This document shows, in pieces, positions 17,984 through 26,601 of a stretch of 64,000 nt of DNA. The first letter of the stretch is position 1. The number at the start of each line of letters is the position of its first letter. This DNA comes from Streptomyces sp. ISL-100 (GTDB lineage: Bacteria; Actinomycetota; Actinomycetes; Streptomycetales; Streptomycetaceae). Location of the stretch: NCBI RefSeq assembly GCF_018614615.1, contig NZ_JAGGOK010000070.1, forward strand, positions 62,001-126,000, written 5' to 3'. The notes beneath the pieces are model-generated. The model did no database searches. It worked only from the letters and a program-made list of their open reading frames with translations, and was not told where the DNA came from. The translations under genes were made by a program, and so were the position numbers.

Positions 17984-18517
17984 ATGCCCAGGACTTCAAG
18001 GCACCGCCGCAAACTGTCCATCTGGACCAAGCTGTCCGCCCTGGTGCTTTCCGCCGCCATGCTTGCCATGGGCAGCGCCGTATGGGCGAGCCAGCCGCAG
18101 CGGCCGGCCGGGGTGGTCGTCGACTCGCTGTCGGTTTCGGCGGCAGCAAGTGGCCGGCTGACGGCAACCGCGAAGATCCATTCCGCTCGTACGGTCCGGG
18201 TACAGGCGCTCACCGTCGCCGTTCGCTCGGCGAGCGGAGCGAAGGTCGACTTTCCCGGGGCGACCGGGCGAAAGAGACTGGGCCGCTCGCAGACGACCTT
18301 CACCACCGGTAGCCGTACATTCCCCGCCGGTACGTATTCCTACTTCGTCGCGTACAAATTCCGCGGCGCCTGGCACAACCTCTCCCCGGTGAAGTCCTTC
18401 ACCTCCGGCGCCCCGGAGACACCGGCGCCCGACGATCCTCCGACGGGTATCCCGGGCACCTGGCGCCAGGTTTTCGCGGACGAGTTCGACGGCACCAGCC
18501 TCGACACCACGAAGTGG
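17984..18517 (+). pseudogene. 5' fragment of a GH16 endo-beta-glucanase gene
   Basis: From ATG 17984 the frame gives a signal peptide (LSIWTKLSALVLSAAMLAMG), a beta-rich N-terminal module (FPGATGRKRLGRSQTTF, AGTYSYFVAYKFRGAWH) and a linker. It then shows the opening of a GH16 glycoside hydrolase (WRQVFADEFDGTSLDTTKW). The GH16 catalytic core that should follow is missing. From about 18515-18518 the reading changes to an arginine-rich run and the DNA becomes an ABC ATPase gene tail in another frame. The gene is therefore a truncated remnant of a secreted beta-1,3/1,4-glucanase. Confidence 0.8.
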
Positions 18518-18518
18518 C

Positions 18519-18680
18519 CACGACCTCGCGCTCGTACGGCATGTGGCCCATCGGGTCGCGGTGCTGCACCGGGGACGGATCGTGGAGGAGGGCGCGGTCG
18601 CGGAGGTGTGCGAGGCCCCCTCGCACGCGTATACGCGCGAACTGCTGGCAGCCGTGCCCGCTCTCCCGGCCGTCCGCTGA
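18519..18680 (+). pseudogene. 3' fragment of an oligopeptide-type ABC ATPase gene
   Basis: In the frame beginning 18519 the DNA reads HDLALVRHVAHRVAVLHRG, then RIVEEGAVAEVCEAPSHAYT and RELLAAVP before TGA at 18678-18680. This is the H-loop, the following beta strand and the C-terminus of an OppF/DppF-like ABC ATPase. Everything before the H-loop is missing. The 5' side is fused to the GH16 fragment at the shared bases TGGCC. The fragment is about 53 codons and has no start. CTCGGTC/GACCGAG (18701-18727) could be its old terminator. Confidence 0.8.
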
Positions 18681-18745
18681 GCGGTACGCGCCCGAAGGGG
18701 CTCGGTCCCTGCGCGCTCCCGACCGAGGACGTCGTCCGCCGGTGG

Positions 18746-19330
18746 TCAGACCCGGTTCCTGCAGAGCCATCCGCGCAGCAGCCGACTGACGGCCGGCATG
18801 GCCACGTACGTCATGCCCACGCTCAGCACGGCCGATATCACCGCGGTGTTGACCAGCAGCGGCAGCGCGGTGGCAAGCGGAGGGACGAACGTGACGCTGG
18901 CGATCAGCGAGATCGGGTAGACGGCGAGGGACGAACTGATCGCCATCTTCCACCGGGGCGGGGCCGGCTGCACGGACCCCGGCTTGGCGAACCAGGTTTC
19001 CATGCCCGTCAGTTCGCGCCGGGCGATCTCGGTGTGATGGTGCCCCTCACAGTGGTCGAACCACGCTGCCCGTTCCGGTGATTCCTGCCATGTCCGGCAC
19101 GCGGCGGCATCGCGGAAGCGGTGGACGAGGAACCACGGACTGCCGTCTGCCGAAGGCCGGAACAGGCCGTACCCCAGATGTCCGGAAAATCCGGCGGCGG
19201 TTTCGAGAATGCCCGACGCCCACTCCTCGAAGGCGGCTTCGTGGCCCGGCTCCACCTGGCGGGCGATGAGTAGCGTCACCTCTCCGGTGTCGGCCGGTAC
19301 GGCGGCGTGCTCAAGGCTGATCGCGGTCAC
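18746..19330 (-). CDS. Antibiotic biosynthesis monooxygenase domain fused to a membrane tail
   Basis: Protein of 194 residues starting at GTG 19330, with GAGGAG seven bases upstream. Residues about 15-110 form an ABM (dimeric alpha/beta barrel) domain: VTLLIARQVEPGHEAAFEEW, GFSGHLGYGLFRPS, FLVHRFRDAAACRTWQESPE. The C-terminal third has a basic PPRWKMA and two hydrophobic helices (SSLAVYPISLIASVTFVPPL and LPLLVNTAVISAVLSVGMTY). The whole is the ABM-plus-two-helix form seen in TIGR/YdhR-like proteins annotated as possible quinol monooxygenases; the reaction is unknown. It faces the GH16/ABC junction, 65 bases away. Confidence 0.8.
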   Translation of the reverse strand: MTAISLEHAAVPADTGEVTLLIARQVEPGHEAAFEEWASGILETAAGFSGHLGYGLFRPSADGSPWFLVHRFRDAAACRTWQESPERAAWFDHCEGHHHTEIARRELTGMETWFAKPGSVQPAPPRWKMAISSSLAVYPISLIASVTFVPPLATALPLLVNTAVISAVLSVGMTYVAMPAVSRLLRGWLCRNRV

Positions 19331-19543
19331 TGGTGTCTCCTCGTAATGTCCCGTGCCGCGCCGGGCTCCACCCTAGACCCTGTCGTCAAACTCCCGCCTG
19401 CCCCGCGACGCCTGGCACAGCCTGACGGCCGGGCTGACGGCAGCCGCCGGGTACCCGCAGTCGCACGCTCTGATGCGCGGAGATCCTGGCGAGACAGGTG
19501 ATGCGTACGTTGTCGCGCTGCGTAGCGAGCGAAGTGCGAGCGG

Positions 19544-20467
19544 TCAGGCGCGTGGGCGCAGCCCGGCGTCGACGACTGTGGCGATCGCCTCGCAGTAACG
19601 CACGATGCCGGGTGAACGCACTGGACAAGGACGCGGCGTCTTGGTGGTCGGCGCGAGGCAGAAGTGCAGGTGGTCGTCGTCCCGGTGCACAGAGGTGAGC
19701 CCGCCGCGGCAGTCCTGCGGGCGCGCCCGCTCGTCGGCGTTGCAGGCCAGCCGTTGCGCCCAGGTGTAGCGGGCACCCGCTGGGCTCACCGACAGGCCGG
19801 CGTCCGCCACCAGGTCCCGGCCGGCAGCCGCCTGGGCCCGGTAGATGCCGTTGACCCGGCGGACGCGGTCCGGTGAGAAGGCGTCCGGGCCCTGCAGTAC
19901 CCAGACGATTCTGGGACGGGGGATCCCGACGTCGCGTGCCGCCGCCGCGATCTGCTCCGTGAGAGCTTTCGCGTCGGCCGCGTAGCGGGTGTAGTAGCGC
20001 GACCCACCGCCCTGGGGAATCGAGTCCATGCAGGGCGTGTACGCCCAGGAGTTGCCCCAGAACTGGAGGACGACGACCTTCGGCCGCTGCGACCTGACCA
20101 GGGCGGCCGCCTTGTCCTGTGGCGGCACGAGCGAGTCGCGGGACGTGTCGGCCAGGTAGTCGCACAGGGTCGTACCGGAATACGGCGCACTGTGTACGGT
20201 CGCACGCCCCGCGGCGGTGATCCGGTCGGCCAGGACGCGCTGGGTCTCCATGGCAAGCGAGTCCCCGAGGTAGAGCACGCGCGACTTCGCCGGTGTCCCG
20301 GTGGGCGGGACCGAAGCGGACTCCACCGGCCGCGCGGCGGTCGGCGTACCGGGGCCGGCCGGTGGGGGAGCGGCAGCGATGGAGGCGTCCGACGGATCCG
20401 AGCAACCGGTCACCCAGGCCAGCGCGAGCGCGGCCAGAACCACTGATCGTCTGCTCAGTCGCCTCAC
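19544..20467 (-). CDS. SGNH-family hydrolase lipoprotein
   Basis: Predicted surface lipoprotein, 307 residues, read from GTG 20467 (GGAGGGGG seven bases upstream). The signal peptide SVVLAALALAWVTGCSD has a lipobox before Cys. An acidic, proline- and threonine-rich linker leads to an SGNH/GDSL fold: RVLYLGDSLAMETQRVL (nucleophile Ser), FWGNSWAYTPC (Asn block) and HRDDDHLHFCLAP (Asp-His block). Several cysteines suggest disulphides. The substrate is unknown, most likely an acyl or acetyl ester of a surface polymer. Longer reading upstream (to 21076) overlaps the LysE gene and is not real. Confidence 0.8.
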   Translation of the reverse strand: MRRLSRRSVVLAALALAWVTGCSDPSDASIAAAPPPAGPGTPTAARPVESASVPPTGTPAKSRVLYLGDSLAMETQRVLADRITAAGRATVHSAPYSGTTLCDYLADTSRDSLVPPQDKAAALVRSQRPKVVVLQFWGNSWAYTPCMDSIPQGGGSRYYTRYAADAKALTEQIAAAARDVGIPRPRIVWVLQGPDAFSPDRVRRVNGIYRAQAAAGRDLVADAGLSVSPAGARYTWAQRLACNADERARPQDCRGGLTSVHRDDDHLHFCLAPTTKTPRPCPVRSPGIVRYCEAIATVVDAGLRPRA

Positions 20468-20626
20468 AACTGGCCCCCTCCGCACGGCAATTGGGTGACC
20501 CACCCTGGACCCGCGAGGTGCGGACGTCCAGTCGCGTAGGTGACAAATCGCAGGCATCGTCCGGTGCGGGCCGGGGGGTGGAAAAGGGCTGTGGGCGTGA
20601 CCGGACTCCGTGATTGCATGGGCTTC

Positions 20627-21265
20627 ATGGTGTCCACTGACCGGCTGCTGGCATTCGCGGCCATGTCGTTCCTGCTGATCGTGATTCCCGGCCCCAGCGT
20701 GCTGTTCGTGATCGGGCGGGCGTTGGCGCAGGGGCGCCGTGCCGCGCTGACCACGGTCGTGGGCAACACGCTCGGAGCGTACGTCCTCGTCGTGGCCGTG
20801 GCATTCGGGGTCGGGGCCGTCGTGGAGCGCTCGGTGCTCGTCTTCACGGCGCTGAAGCTCGTCGGCGCCGCGTACTTGGTGTATCTCGGTGTCAAGGCGG
20901 TGCGGCAGCGCGGCTCGTTGCATGCCGCGTTCACCGGTGACGGTCCGGCGCATGGCAGCATGCGCACGTTCTGGGAGGGCTTCGCGGTCGGTGTGGCCAA
21001 CCCCAAGACCATCGTGTTCTTCGCCGCGGTACTGCCTCAGTTCGTCGACCGGAGCCAGGGGAATGTCTCGGCTCAAATGCTGTTGCTCGGCCTGGTCTTC
21101 AACGTCATCGCGGTGGCTTCCGACAGCGTGTGGGGATTGGTCGCGGCCACCACGCGCGACTGGTTCGCCCGCTCACCGCAGCGGCTCGCCCTGGTCGGCG
21201 GGGTCGGTGGGCTCACGATGATCGGCCTCGGCGTCACCGTCGCCGCGACAGGCCGCAAGGACTAG
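20627..21265 (+). CDS. LysE/RhtB family exporter
   Basis: Membrane exporter of amino acids or homoserine lactone-like compounds, 212 residues. MVSTDRLLAFAAMSFLLIVI begins at ATG 20627; ATG 20618 and GTG 20597 are alternatives because no strong ribosome binding site is visible. The family signature PGPSVLFVIGRALAQGRRA, the loop VVGNTLGAYVLVVAVAFGVG and the second half motif EGFAVGVANPKTIVFFAAVL are present. Six membrane segments are expected. It is divergent from the SGNH gene. The exported substrate cannot be told from sequence. Confidence 0.85.
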   Translation: MVSTDRLLAFAAMSFLLIVIPGPSVLFVIGRALAQGRRAALTTVVGNTLGAYVLVVAVAFGVGAVVERSVLVFTALKLVGAAYLVYLGVKAVRQRGSLHAAFTGDGPAHGSMRTFWEGFAVGVANPKTIVFFAAVLPQFVDRSQGNVSAQMLLLGLVFNVIAVASDSVWGLVAATTRDWFARSPQRLALVGGVGGLTMIGLGVTVAATGRKD

Positions 21266-21352
21266 GCCGCTCCGTCGGCTGCACGTGCCCCGACGTCGTA
21301 CCGGTGGGAGAGTCGGGAGGGCGAGCTGTTCGAACCCGGAGGCGAGCTGCGC

Positions 21353-22153
21353 ATGGACACTGTCCTGGTCACTGGTGGGACCGGCCATCTCGGGCGTGAC
21401 GTGGTGGCGATGCTGAAGGCCCGGTACCGGGTGCGCGTGCTGGCCCGGTCCCCGGGCTCGGATCCGGACGTGGAGTGGATCAAGGGTGATCTCGCCACCG
21501 GCATGGGAACACAGGAAGCCGTATCCGGGGTGCAGAGCGTGGTTCATGCGGCGACGCTGTCCCCGGCTGCCCGGCGCGGTTACGTCCTTCCGACGGATTT
21601 CTGGCGCAGCCCTCCGGAGGTCGATGTCGACGGCACCCGCCGGTTGCTGGAGGAGTCCCGCAAGGCAGGCGTCGCCCACTTCGCCCATATCTCGATCGTC
21701 GGCGCCGACCGCCCCCGTATTCCGTACATGCAGGTCAAGCACACCGCCGAGAAACTGGTACGGGACAGCGGAGTGCCTTGGTCCGTCCTGCGGGCCACGC
21801 AGTTCCACTGGCTGACCGACCGCATGCTCGGCAAGGCGGCGAGGATGCCGTTGCTGGCGCTTCCCGGTGCCTTGGTGACTCAGCCGGTGGACTCGCGCGA
21901 CTTCGCCGTGTACGTGGCCGGCCGCGTTCAGGACGGCCCGGGCGGGGATTGCGAGGAATTCGGCGGCCCCGAGGTCCTGGAGCTGCGTGATCTTGTCAGG
22001 CAGTGGCAGCAGGCGCGTGGCCGGGCGTTCCGGGTCCTGGACGTACCCGCGCCCGCTCGACTCCGGCGAGCGGCCCGTGACCTGACCAACCCGAATGGCC
22101 GACTCGGCCGGACCACGTGGTCGGACTGGCTGCACACCCACCGGCCCGAGTAG
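21353..22153 (+). CDS. NmrA-like NAD(P)-binding SDR protein
   Basis: Atypical short-chain dehydrogenase of the NmrA/SDR_a5 kind, 266 residues. The dinucleotide motif TGGTGHLGRDV sits at the N-terminus (residues 7-18), and HAATLSPA and HISIVGADRP follow. YMQVKHTAEKLVRDSGVPWS replaces the usual YxxxK catalytic pair in a shifted form. The C-terminal part has the RATQFHWLTD substrate region. The start is well supported by GGAGG eight bases upstream. The partner gene 23 bases downstream is a peptidase, which gives no functional clue. Confidence 0.75.
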   Translation: MDTVLVTGGTGHLGRDVVAMLKARYRVRVLARSPGSDPDVEWIKGDLATGMGTQEAVSGVQSVVHAATLSPAARRGYVLPTDFWRSPPEVDVDGTRRLLEESRKAGVAHFAHISIVGADRPRIPYMQVKHTAEKLVRDSGVPWSVLRATQFHWLTDRMLGKAARMPLLALPGALVTQPVDSRDFAVYVAGRVQDGPGGDCEEFGGPEVLELRDLVRQWQQARGRAFRVLDVPAPARLRRAARDLTNPNGRLGRTTWSDWLHTHRPE

Positions 22154-22176
22154 ACAAGGGCCAAGGCGGTGAAACC

Positions 22177-23181
22177 GTGGTGCTCGAGCTCGTACGTGAA
22201 CTGAACCGGCGGGCCGACCCGCTGCGCCTGCGCCATGACGTGGAATTCCTCGCAGACCGCCCGCGCAGCCGCCCCCGCGCCCCCGAGGCCATGCTGCGCG
22301 CCGAGGCCCACGTGATGCGTGAACTGGCCACCGCGGGCTGGCGGACCGAGCGGCAGCCGTTCGACGTACGGTGGCGACTGGGCGGCAGCGACCGCCAGGG
22401 CGCTCAGGCGATCGCACTCCAACTCCGTCTCCACCCGCGCCTGAGCGGCGCGAACCTCGTAGCCGGCCTGCCGGGGACCGACGACCGGCCCACCGTGGTC
22501 GTCGGAGCCCATCTGGACACCGTCGACGGCAGCCCCGGCGCCGACGACAACGCCTCGGGAGTCGCCGCACTGCTGGAAATCGCGCGGCTCCTCGGCGGGC
22601 TGCCGCGACCGCCCGCCGTCACTCTCCTGTTCTTCGACATGGAGGAGCTGGGCATGATCGGTTCCCGGTTCGCCGCCCGGGAGCTCCGGGACACCCGGGA
22701 GGTCAGGGGCATGATCTGCCTGGAGTCCGTCGGCTTCTTCGCGACCGAGCCCGGAACCCAGCTGATGCCTGCCGGGTTCCGGGCGGCCTTCCCCCGGGTG
22801 GCCGCCCGGGTCCGCTCGGGCGGGCAACGGGGCGATTTCACCCTTGTGGTCCACCGGCGCTCGACCGAGTCGGCGGCCTCACTGTGGCGCCGGGCAGCGG
22901 AGGCCGCAGAGCTCCAGCTGCCAACCGTCACCCTGCGCGACCCGCGGCCGCAAGGCCTGCTGGGCGCGCTCGCCGGCCTTGCGGCGCCCCCGCTGATCCA
23001 CCTCGACCGCAGCGACCACGCGTCATTCTGGAACGCGGGGATTCCGGCCATGATGCTCACCAGTACGGCGAACTTCCGGAACCCCCACTACCACCGGCCG
23101 ACCGACACCCCGGACACCCTCGATTACGGGCGTCTGGCGGCGGTCGCCGTCGCGACCGCCGCCACTGCCGCGTCCTGGTGA
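22177..23181 (+). CDS. M28-family zinc metallopeptidase
   Basis: Aminopeptidase-type M28 protein of 334 residues starting at GTG 22177. It has no signal peptide. Metal ligands are visible in order: GAHLDTVDG (His and catalytic Asp), GADDNASGVAALLEIA (bridging Asp), FFDMEELGMIGS (catalytic Glu and ligand Glu), a weaker CLESVGFF where most members have Asp, and NPHYHRPTDTPDTLD (final His). The ligand set is nearly complete, so activity is likely. It may release N-terminal residues from peptides. The N-terminal 70 residues are helical. Confidence 0.8.
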   Translation: MVLELVRELNRRADPLRLRHDVEFLADRPRSRPRAPEAMLRAEAHVMRELATAGWRTERQPFDVRWRLGGSDRQGAQAIALQLRLHPRLSGANLVAGLPGTDDRPTVVVGAHLDTVDGSPGADDNASGVAALLEIARLLGGLPRPPAVTLLFFDMEELGMIGSRFAARELRDTREVRGMICLESVGFFATEPGTQLMPAGFRAAFPRVAARVRSGGQRGDFTLVVHRRSTESAASLWRRAAEAAELQLPTVTLRDPRPQGLLGALAGLAAPPLIHLDRSDHASFWNAGIPAMMLTSTANFRNPHYHRPTDTPDTLDYGRLAAVAVATAATAASW

Positions 23182-23247
23182 GCTGCGGACACCCGTAGAA
23201 GACAGCACACGTCGCCCACCTTCCCTAGGCTGGAACTGACTGGCAAG

Positions 23248-25761
23248 GTGCGCGTGGAGAGGTGGGCGGGCCACCTCCGACGGTGGCTCTGCCGGAGCGA
23301 AAAACCGGTGGTCTCGGCTACGGGGGCGCTGCGGGCTGTGAGAGAGCAGATGCGGGTGTTCGGCGGGGCATCGCTGACAGCTGTCTATGTGCTGGGCAAG
23401 AGCGACAACAGCCTGCGACTGTCGGAATGGGCCGGAGAATCCGGGGCCCCGTACGGGCTGTCGCCCAGCTACCCGCTCTCCGGTCGTGGCCCCGTCGTGG
23501 ACGCCTTCCGCGCCGGCCGGCCCCTGTGGCTGAACGCGGCGGACCTGGCCGCTTACACCCGTCCCACTGACGAGAGTGCCGAGCAGACTCTGTCCGCCGG
23601 CATCTCGCTGGGCGCACTGCCGCTCGGAGCGAACGGGCGTCCACTGGGCTGTCTGGTCGTCGTGGACCGCCTCGGCCACGGTTTCGACGCCGAACGGCGC
23701 AATTTCCTGGAGCTCTACGCCGATCAAATCACCGCCTGGCTGGAAGCGGTCGGTGAACCGAGCACCCAGCACATCGGGCGCACGGAGCCCCGGCCGGTAT
23801 GGGGCTCCGTCCTGGACTGTCTGAGTGTCGGCTCGTTCACCCTGGTCCTCAGCAGCGGGAAGATCGACGCGGACGGGCACGTGCTCGACCTCGTCGGCAT
23901 CCCCCGGGACGACTTCGACGGACGTGTGGAGACCCTGCTGGCACACACTGTCCCCGACGATCTTCCCGCGCTCATGTCCATCGTGGAGCCGGTCCACATG
24001 GCTTCCGGCGGCCGGGAGCTGGAATTCCGTATCCGCCGCCCCACCGGCGAGCTGCGCTGGCTGCGCCTGCGGTGCCGGCTGCTGGCGGACGGCGGCGGCA
24101 GGCCGGAGCGGGTGCTTGGTGTGGTCGCCGATGCCTCGAATCTGCGGACCGGCGCCGACGAGGTTTCCAGGGTCCAGCGGCTGTCCGTCGCGCTGGCCGG
24201 TGCGATGACCGTGCGGGACGTCAGCAGGGCAGTGGTCGCCGCACTGCGCGACCCGCTGGGAGCCGATCGGGTGGCTCTCGCCGGACTCGAAGTGGACCGC
24301 CTGGTGGTCACGGTCCTGGACCCGCCGGAAGCCGATGCCTGGCCGGAGCTCTGGCGGACCGAATGGCGCTCCGAGTGGCCCGACGCGCCCGTCGCCGCCC
24401 TGCCCACGCTGCAGGCCGCACTGCGTGAGGGCCGCGCGAGCCTGTGGACGGCGGGCTCCGCCCTCGAACCGGGCCTCGCGGGCGTCGGCCCCGGTGGTCT
24501 CGCCGTACTGCCGCTGCCCGCCGAAGGCCGGGTGGTCGGCGCGTGCCTGGTCGGATGGGACGAGCCGCACGAGTTCGGCCCCGAGGAACGGTCCCTGCTC
24601 ACCGCGACCGCCGGCCTGGTGGGGCAGGCATTGGTGCGCGCCCGCGCGTTCGACGCCGAGCACGAGCTCGCCACGATGCTCCAGCGCAGCCTGCTGCCCC
24701 GCAAGCTTCCGCGGCTGCCAGGGGGAGTGGCCGTCGCCCGCTACCTGCCGGCGACGGTGGGACTCGACGTGGGCGGCGACTGGTACGACGTGATCCCGCT
24801 CTCCGACAACCATGTGGCGCTGGTGGTGGGGGACGTACAGGGACACAGCGCCGGCGCCGCCACGATCATGGGTCAGATGCGTACGGCGATCAGGGCGTAC
24901 GCCGTGGAAGGCCACCCGCCCGACGTGGTCGTCTCCCGCGCCAATCGCCTGCTCGTCGGCATGGAGACCGACCTCTTCGCCACCTGCTGCTACGTCGCCA
25001 TCGACATGGAGGAGGGCGACGCCTGGTGCGTCCGGGCGGGCCACCTGCCGCCGTTGCTGCGCAACCCGGAAGGCGGCACCCATGAACTCACGCTCGAAGG
25101 CGGGCCTCCGCTGGGTGTGCTCGCGGAGGCGGAGTTCCCGATGACCGCAGTCGCCCTGGCCCCCGGCGCGGTTATGGCCCTGATGACGGACGGCCTGGTC
25201 GAGTCCTCCAGCCTTCACCTGGAGGACGGCATGCGGCGCGTGTGCGACGTACTCTCCACGACTGACCCGTCCGATGCCGGGCGGATGGCCGATGAACTGC
25301 TCGGCGGCGCCAACCGGCGCGACGACGACGTGGCCCTGCTGCTCCTGCGCTACGACGGAATGGGAGACCGGCCGCTCCGGGCGGGCTGGACGGTGTGGCG
25401 GCTGCCCGACGCCGTCGCGCACGCGCGACGTTTCACCTCCCGCACCCTGCGCACCTGGAACGTGTCCGAGCAGCGCGACGCGGTCCTGCTCATCGTCTCC
25501 GAGCTCGTCACCAACGCCCTGGTACACACGAAGGGCCAGGTGCGCCTCGACCTCACCCTCACCGGCGAGCGCCTGCGGGTGGCGGTGAGCGACGCGTCGC
25601 CGCGCGCGCCCGTCAGACCGGCGATCGTGGACTGGGAGGCGACTGGCGGCCGCGGCATCCTGCTCGTCGAGGCGGTCTCGACGTCCTACGGCTCGGTACC
25701 GCTGGGCGGCGGCAAACAGGTATGGGCCGAAACGCCCCTGCCGCCACCCGTGATCCTCTAG
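23248..25761 (+). CDS. Multi-sensor SpoIIE-family protein phosphatase
   Basis: Cytoplasmic signalling protein of 837 residues. Order by visible motif: GAF (about 25-175, LTAVYVLGKSDNSLRLSEW), PAS (about 195-310, with GELRWLRLRCRL), second GAF (about 315-475), PP2C/SpoIIE phosphatase (about 490-695: MLQRSLLPRKLP, VGGDWYDVIPL, VVGDVQGHSAGAATIMGQMR, MTDGLVESSSL) and a C-terminal HATPase_c domain of the anti-sigma kind (LIVSELVTNALVHTKG, GGRGILLVEAV). It would dephosphorylate an anti-sigma-factor antagonist or another Ser/Thr target and could itself act on sigma factors. The GTG start at 23248 has only a weak site. Confidence 0.88.
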   Translation: MRVERWAGHLRRWLCRSEKPVVSATGALRAVREQMRVFGGASLTAVYVLGKSDNSLRLSEWAGESGAPYGLSPSYPLSGRGPVVDAFRAGRPLWLNAADLAAYTRPTDESAEQTLSAGISLGALPLGANGRPLGCLVVVDRLGHGFDAERRNFLELYADQITAWLEAVGEPSTQHIGRTEPRPVWGSVLDCLSVGSFTLVLSSGKIDADGHVLDLVGIPRDDFDGRVETLLAHTVPDDLPALMSIVEPVHMASGGRELEFRIRRPTGELRWLRLRCRLLADGGGRPERVLGVVADASNLRTGADEVSRVQRLSVALAGAMTVRDVSRAVVAALRDPLGADRVALAGLEVDRLVVTVLDPPEADAWPELWRTEWRSEWPDAPVAALPTLQAALREGRASLWTAGSALEPGLAGVGPGGLAVLPLPAEGRVVGACLVGWDEPHEFGPEERSLLTATAGLVGQALVRARAFDAEHELATMLQRSLLPRKLPRLPGGVAVARYLPATVGLDVGGDWYDVIPLSDNHVALVVGDVQGHSAGAATIMGQMRTAIRAYAVEGHPPDVVVSRANRLLVGMETDLFATCCYVAIDMEEGDAWCVRAGHLPPLLRNPEGGTHELTLEGGPPLGVLAEAEFPMTAVALAPGAVMALMTDGLVESSSLHLEDGMRRVCDVLSTTDPSDAGRMADELLGGANRRDDDVALLLLRYDGMGDRPLRAGWTVWRLPDAVAHARRFTSRTLRTWNVSEQRDAVLLIVSELVTNALVHTKGQVRLDLTLTGERLRVAVSDASPRAPVRPAIVDWEATGGRGILLVEAVSTSYGSVPLGGGKQVWAETPLPPPVIL

Positions 25762-25869
25762 GCGGAGCCGAATCGTGGTCGCTTCCACGGGGAGGCCAAC
25801 CAGCCACAACGTCATACGTATTGTGGGCGCGAGACGACCTTGTGGTCGCCCCGGACGGAGGCCCACCGC

Positions 25870-26553
25870 GTGCACCCAGCTACCGACGACCCGACGGCCC
25901 CCTCGATGGTTCATGTTCCCGGTGGCGCCGTGGACCTTCGGGACGACCGGCGCGGCACCAGCTGGCGGGCGGAGATTGCTCCCTTCCTGCTCGGCCGGTA
26001 TCCCGTCACGGCGAGCCTCCACCGTGCCGTCTCGGGAGTGGATCTCTGTCCCTCTATGAGTGGATCCTCGCCCGTGACGAACGTCAGCTGGCTCGACGCG
26101 ATCGACGTGTGCAACCGGATCTCGGACCTGTCCGGACTGAAGCAGGCATACTCCCGCGACGCACAGAGCGGGGAAGTGACCTGTGACTGGTCGTCCAACG
26201 GCTATCGCCTGCCGACCGAGGCGGAGTGGCAGTACGCCTGCAAGGCGGGTACCAGCGGCTACCGGTACGGGGAGACAGGCAACATCGCCTGGTACGCGGA
26301 CAACTCGGGCGGCCGGGTCCACGACGTCGGCGGCAAGGCCCCCAATCCGTGGGGGCTGCACGACATGCTGGGCAACGTCTGGGAGTGGTGCTGGGATCTC
26401 TACGACGAGGAGATCTACGGCTCGTATCGCATCTTCCGAGGTGGGGGCTGGGCCGAGTCGATGCGGGGCTGCGGTGCCTCCGTGCGCCGCCGCAGTCACC
26501 CCTCGTTCAGGATCGACGACCTCGGCTTCCGGCTCGCTCGAACCGTGTCCTGA
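25870..26553 (+). CDS. Formylglycine-generating-enzyme-like (SUMF1) protein without catalytic cysteines
   Basis: Protein of 227 residues of the FGE-sulfatase fold. The GTG at 25870 is supported by GGAGG spaced eight bases away. Family landmarks are VHVPGGAVDLRDD, SSPVTNVSWLDAIDVCNRIS, GYRLPTEAEWQYACKAGTSG, GLHDMLGNVWEWCWDLYD, FRGGGWAESMRGCGAS and LGFRLAR. The copper-ligand cysteine pair of true FGE enzymes is not at its usual place in the last quarter: only one Cys (RGCG) is seen. It may therefore be an EgtB-like or binding protein rather than a sulfatase activator. It follows the SpoIIE gene by about 110 bases. Confidence 0.8.
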   Translation: MHPATDDPTAPSMVHVPGGAVDLRDDRRGTSWRAEIAPFLLGRYPVTASLHRAVSGVDLCPSMSGSSPVTNVSWLDAIDVCNRISDLSGLKQAYSRDAQSGEVTCDWSSNGYRLPTEAEWQYACKAGTSGYRYGETGNIAWYADNSGGRVHDVGGKAPNPWGLHDMLGNVWEWCWDLYDEEIYGSYRIFRGGGWAESMRGCGASVRRRSHPSFRIDDLGFRLARTVS

Positions 26554-26601
26554 GGCACGGGGGCGCGGGCGCCGTCGCGCACCGGCTCCGCCGTCAGAAG
26601 G

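Noticed and set aside
19370..19400. Insertion-sequence end (CCTGTCGTCAAACTCCCG)
   Set aside because: The bases resemble ends of some streptomycete elements, but I see neither a transposase nor a second end nor a target duplication nearby.
21321..21350. GTTCGAACCC resembling a tRNA T-loop
   Set aside because: The flanking bases cannot form a T stem, acceptor or anticodon arm. It lies just before the NmrA-like start.
23023..26499. 1158-codon minus-strand open frame
   Set aside because: It is opposite the SpoIIE and FGE-like genes and has no domain. It is a shadow.
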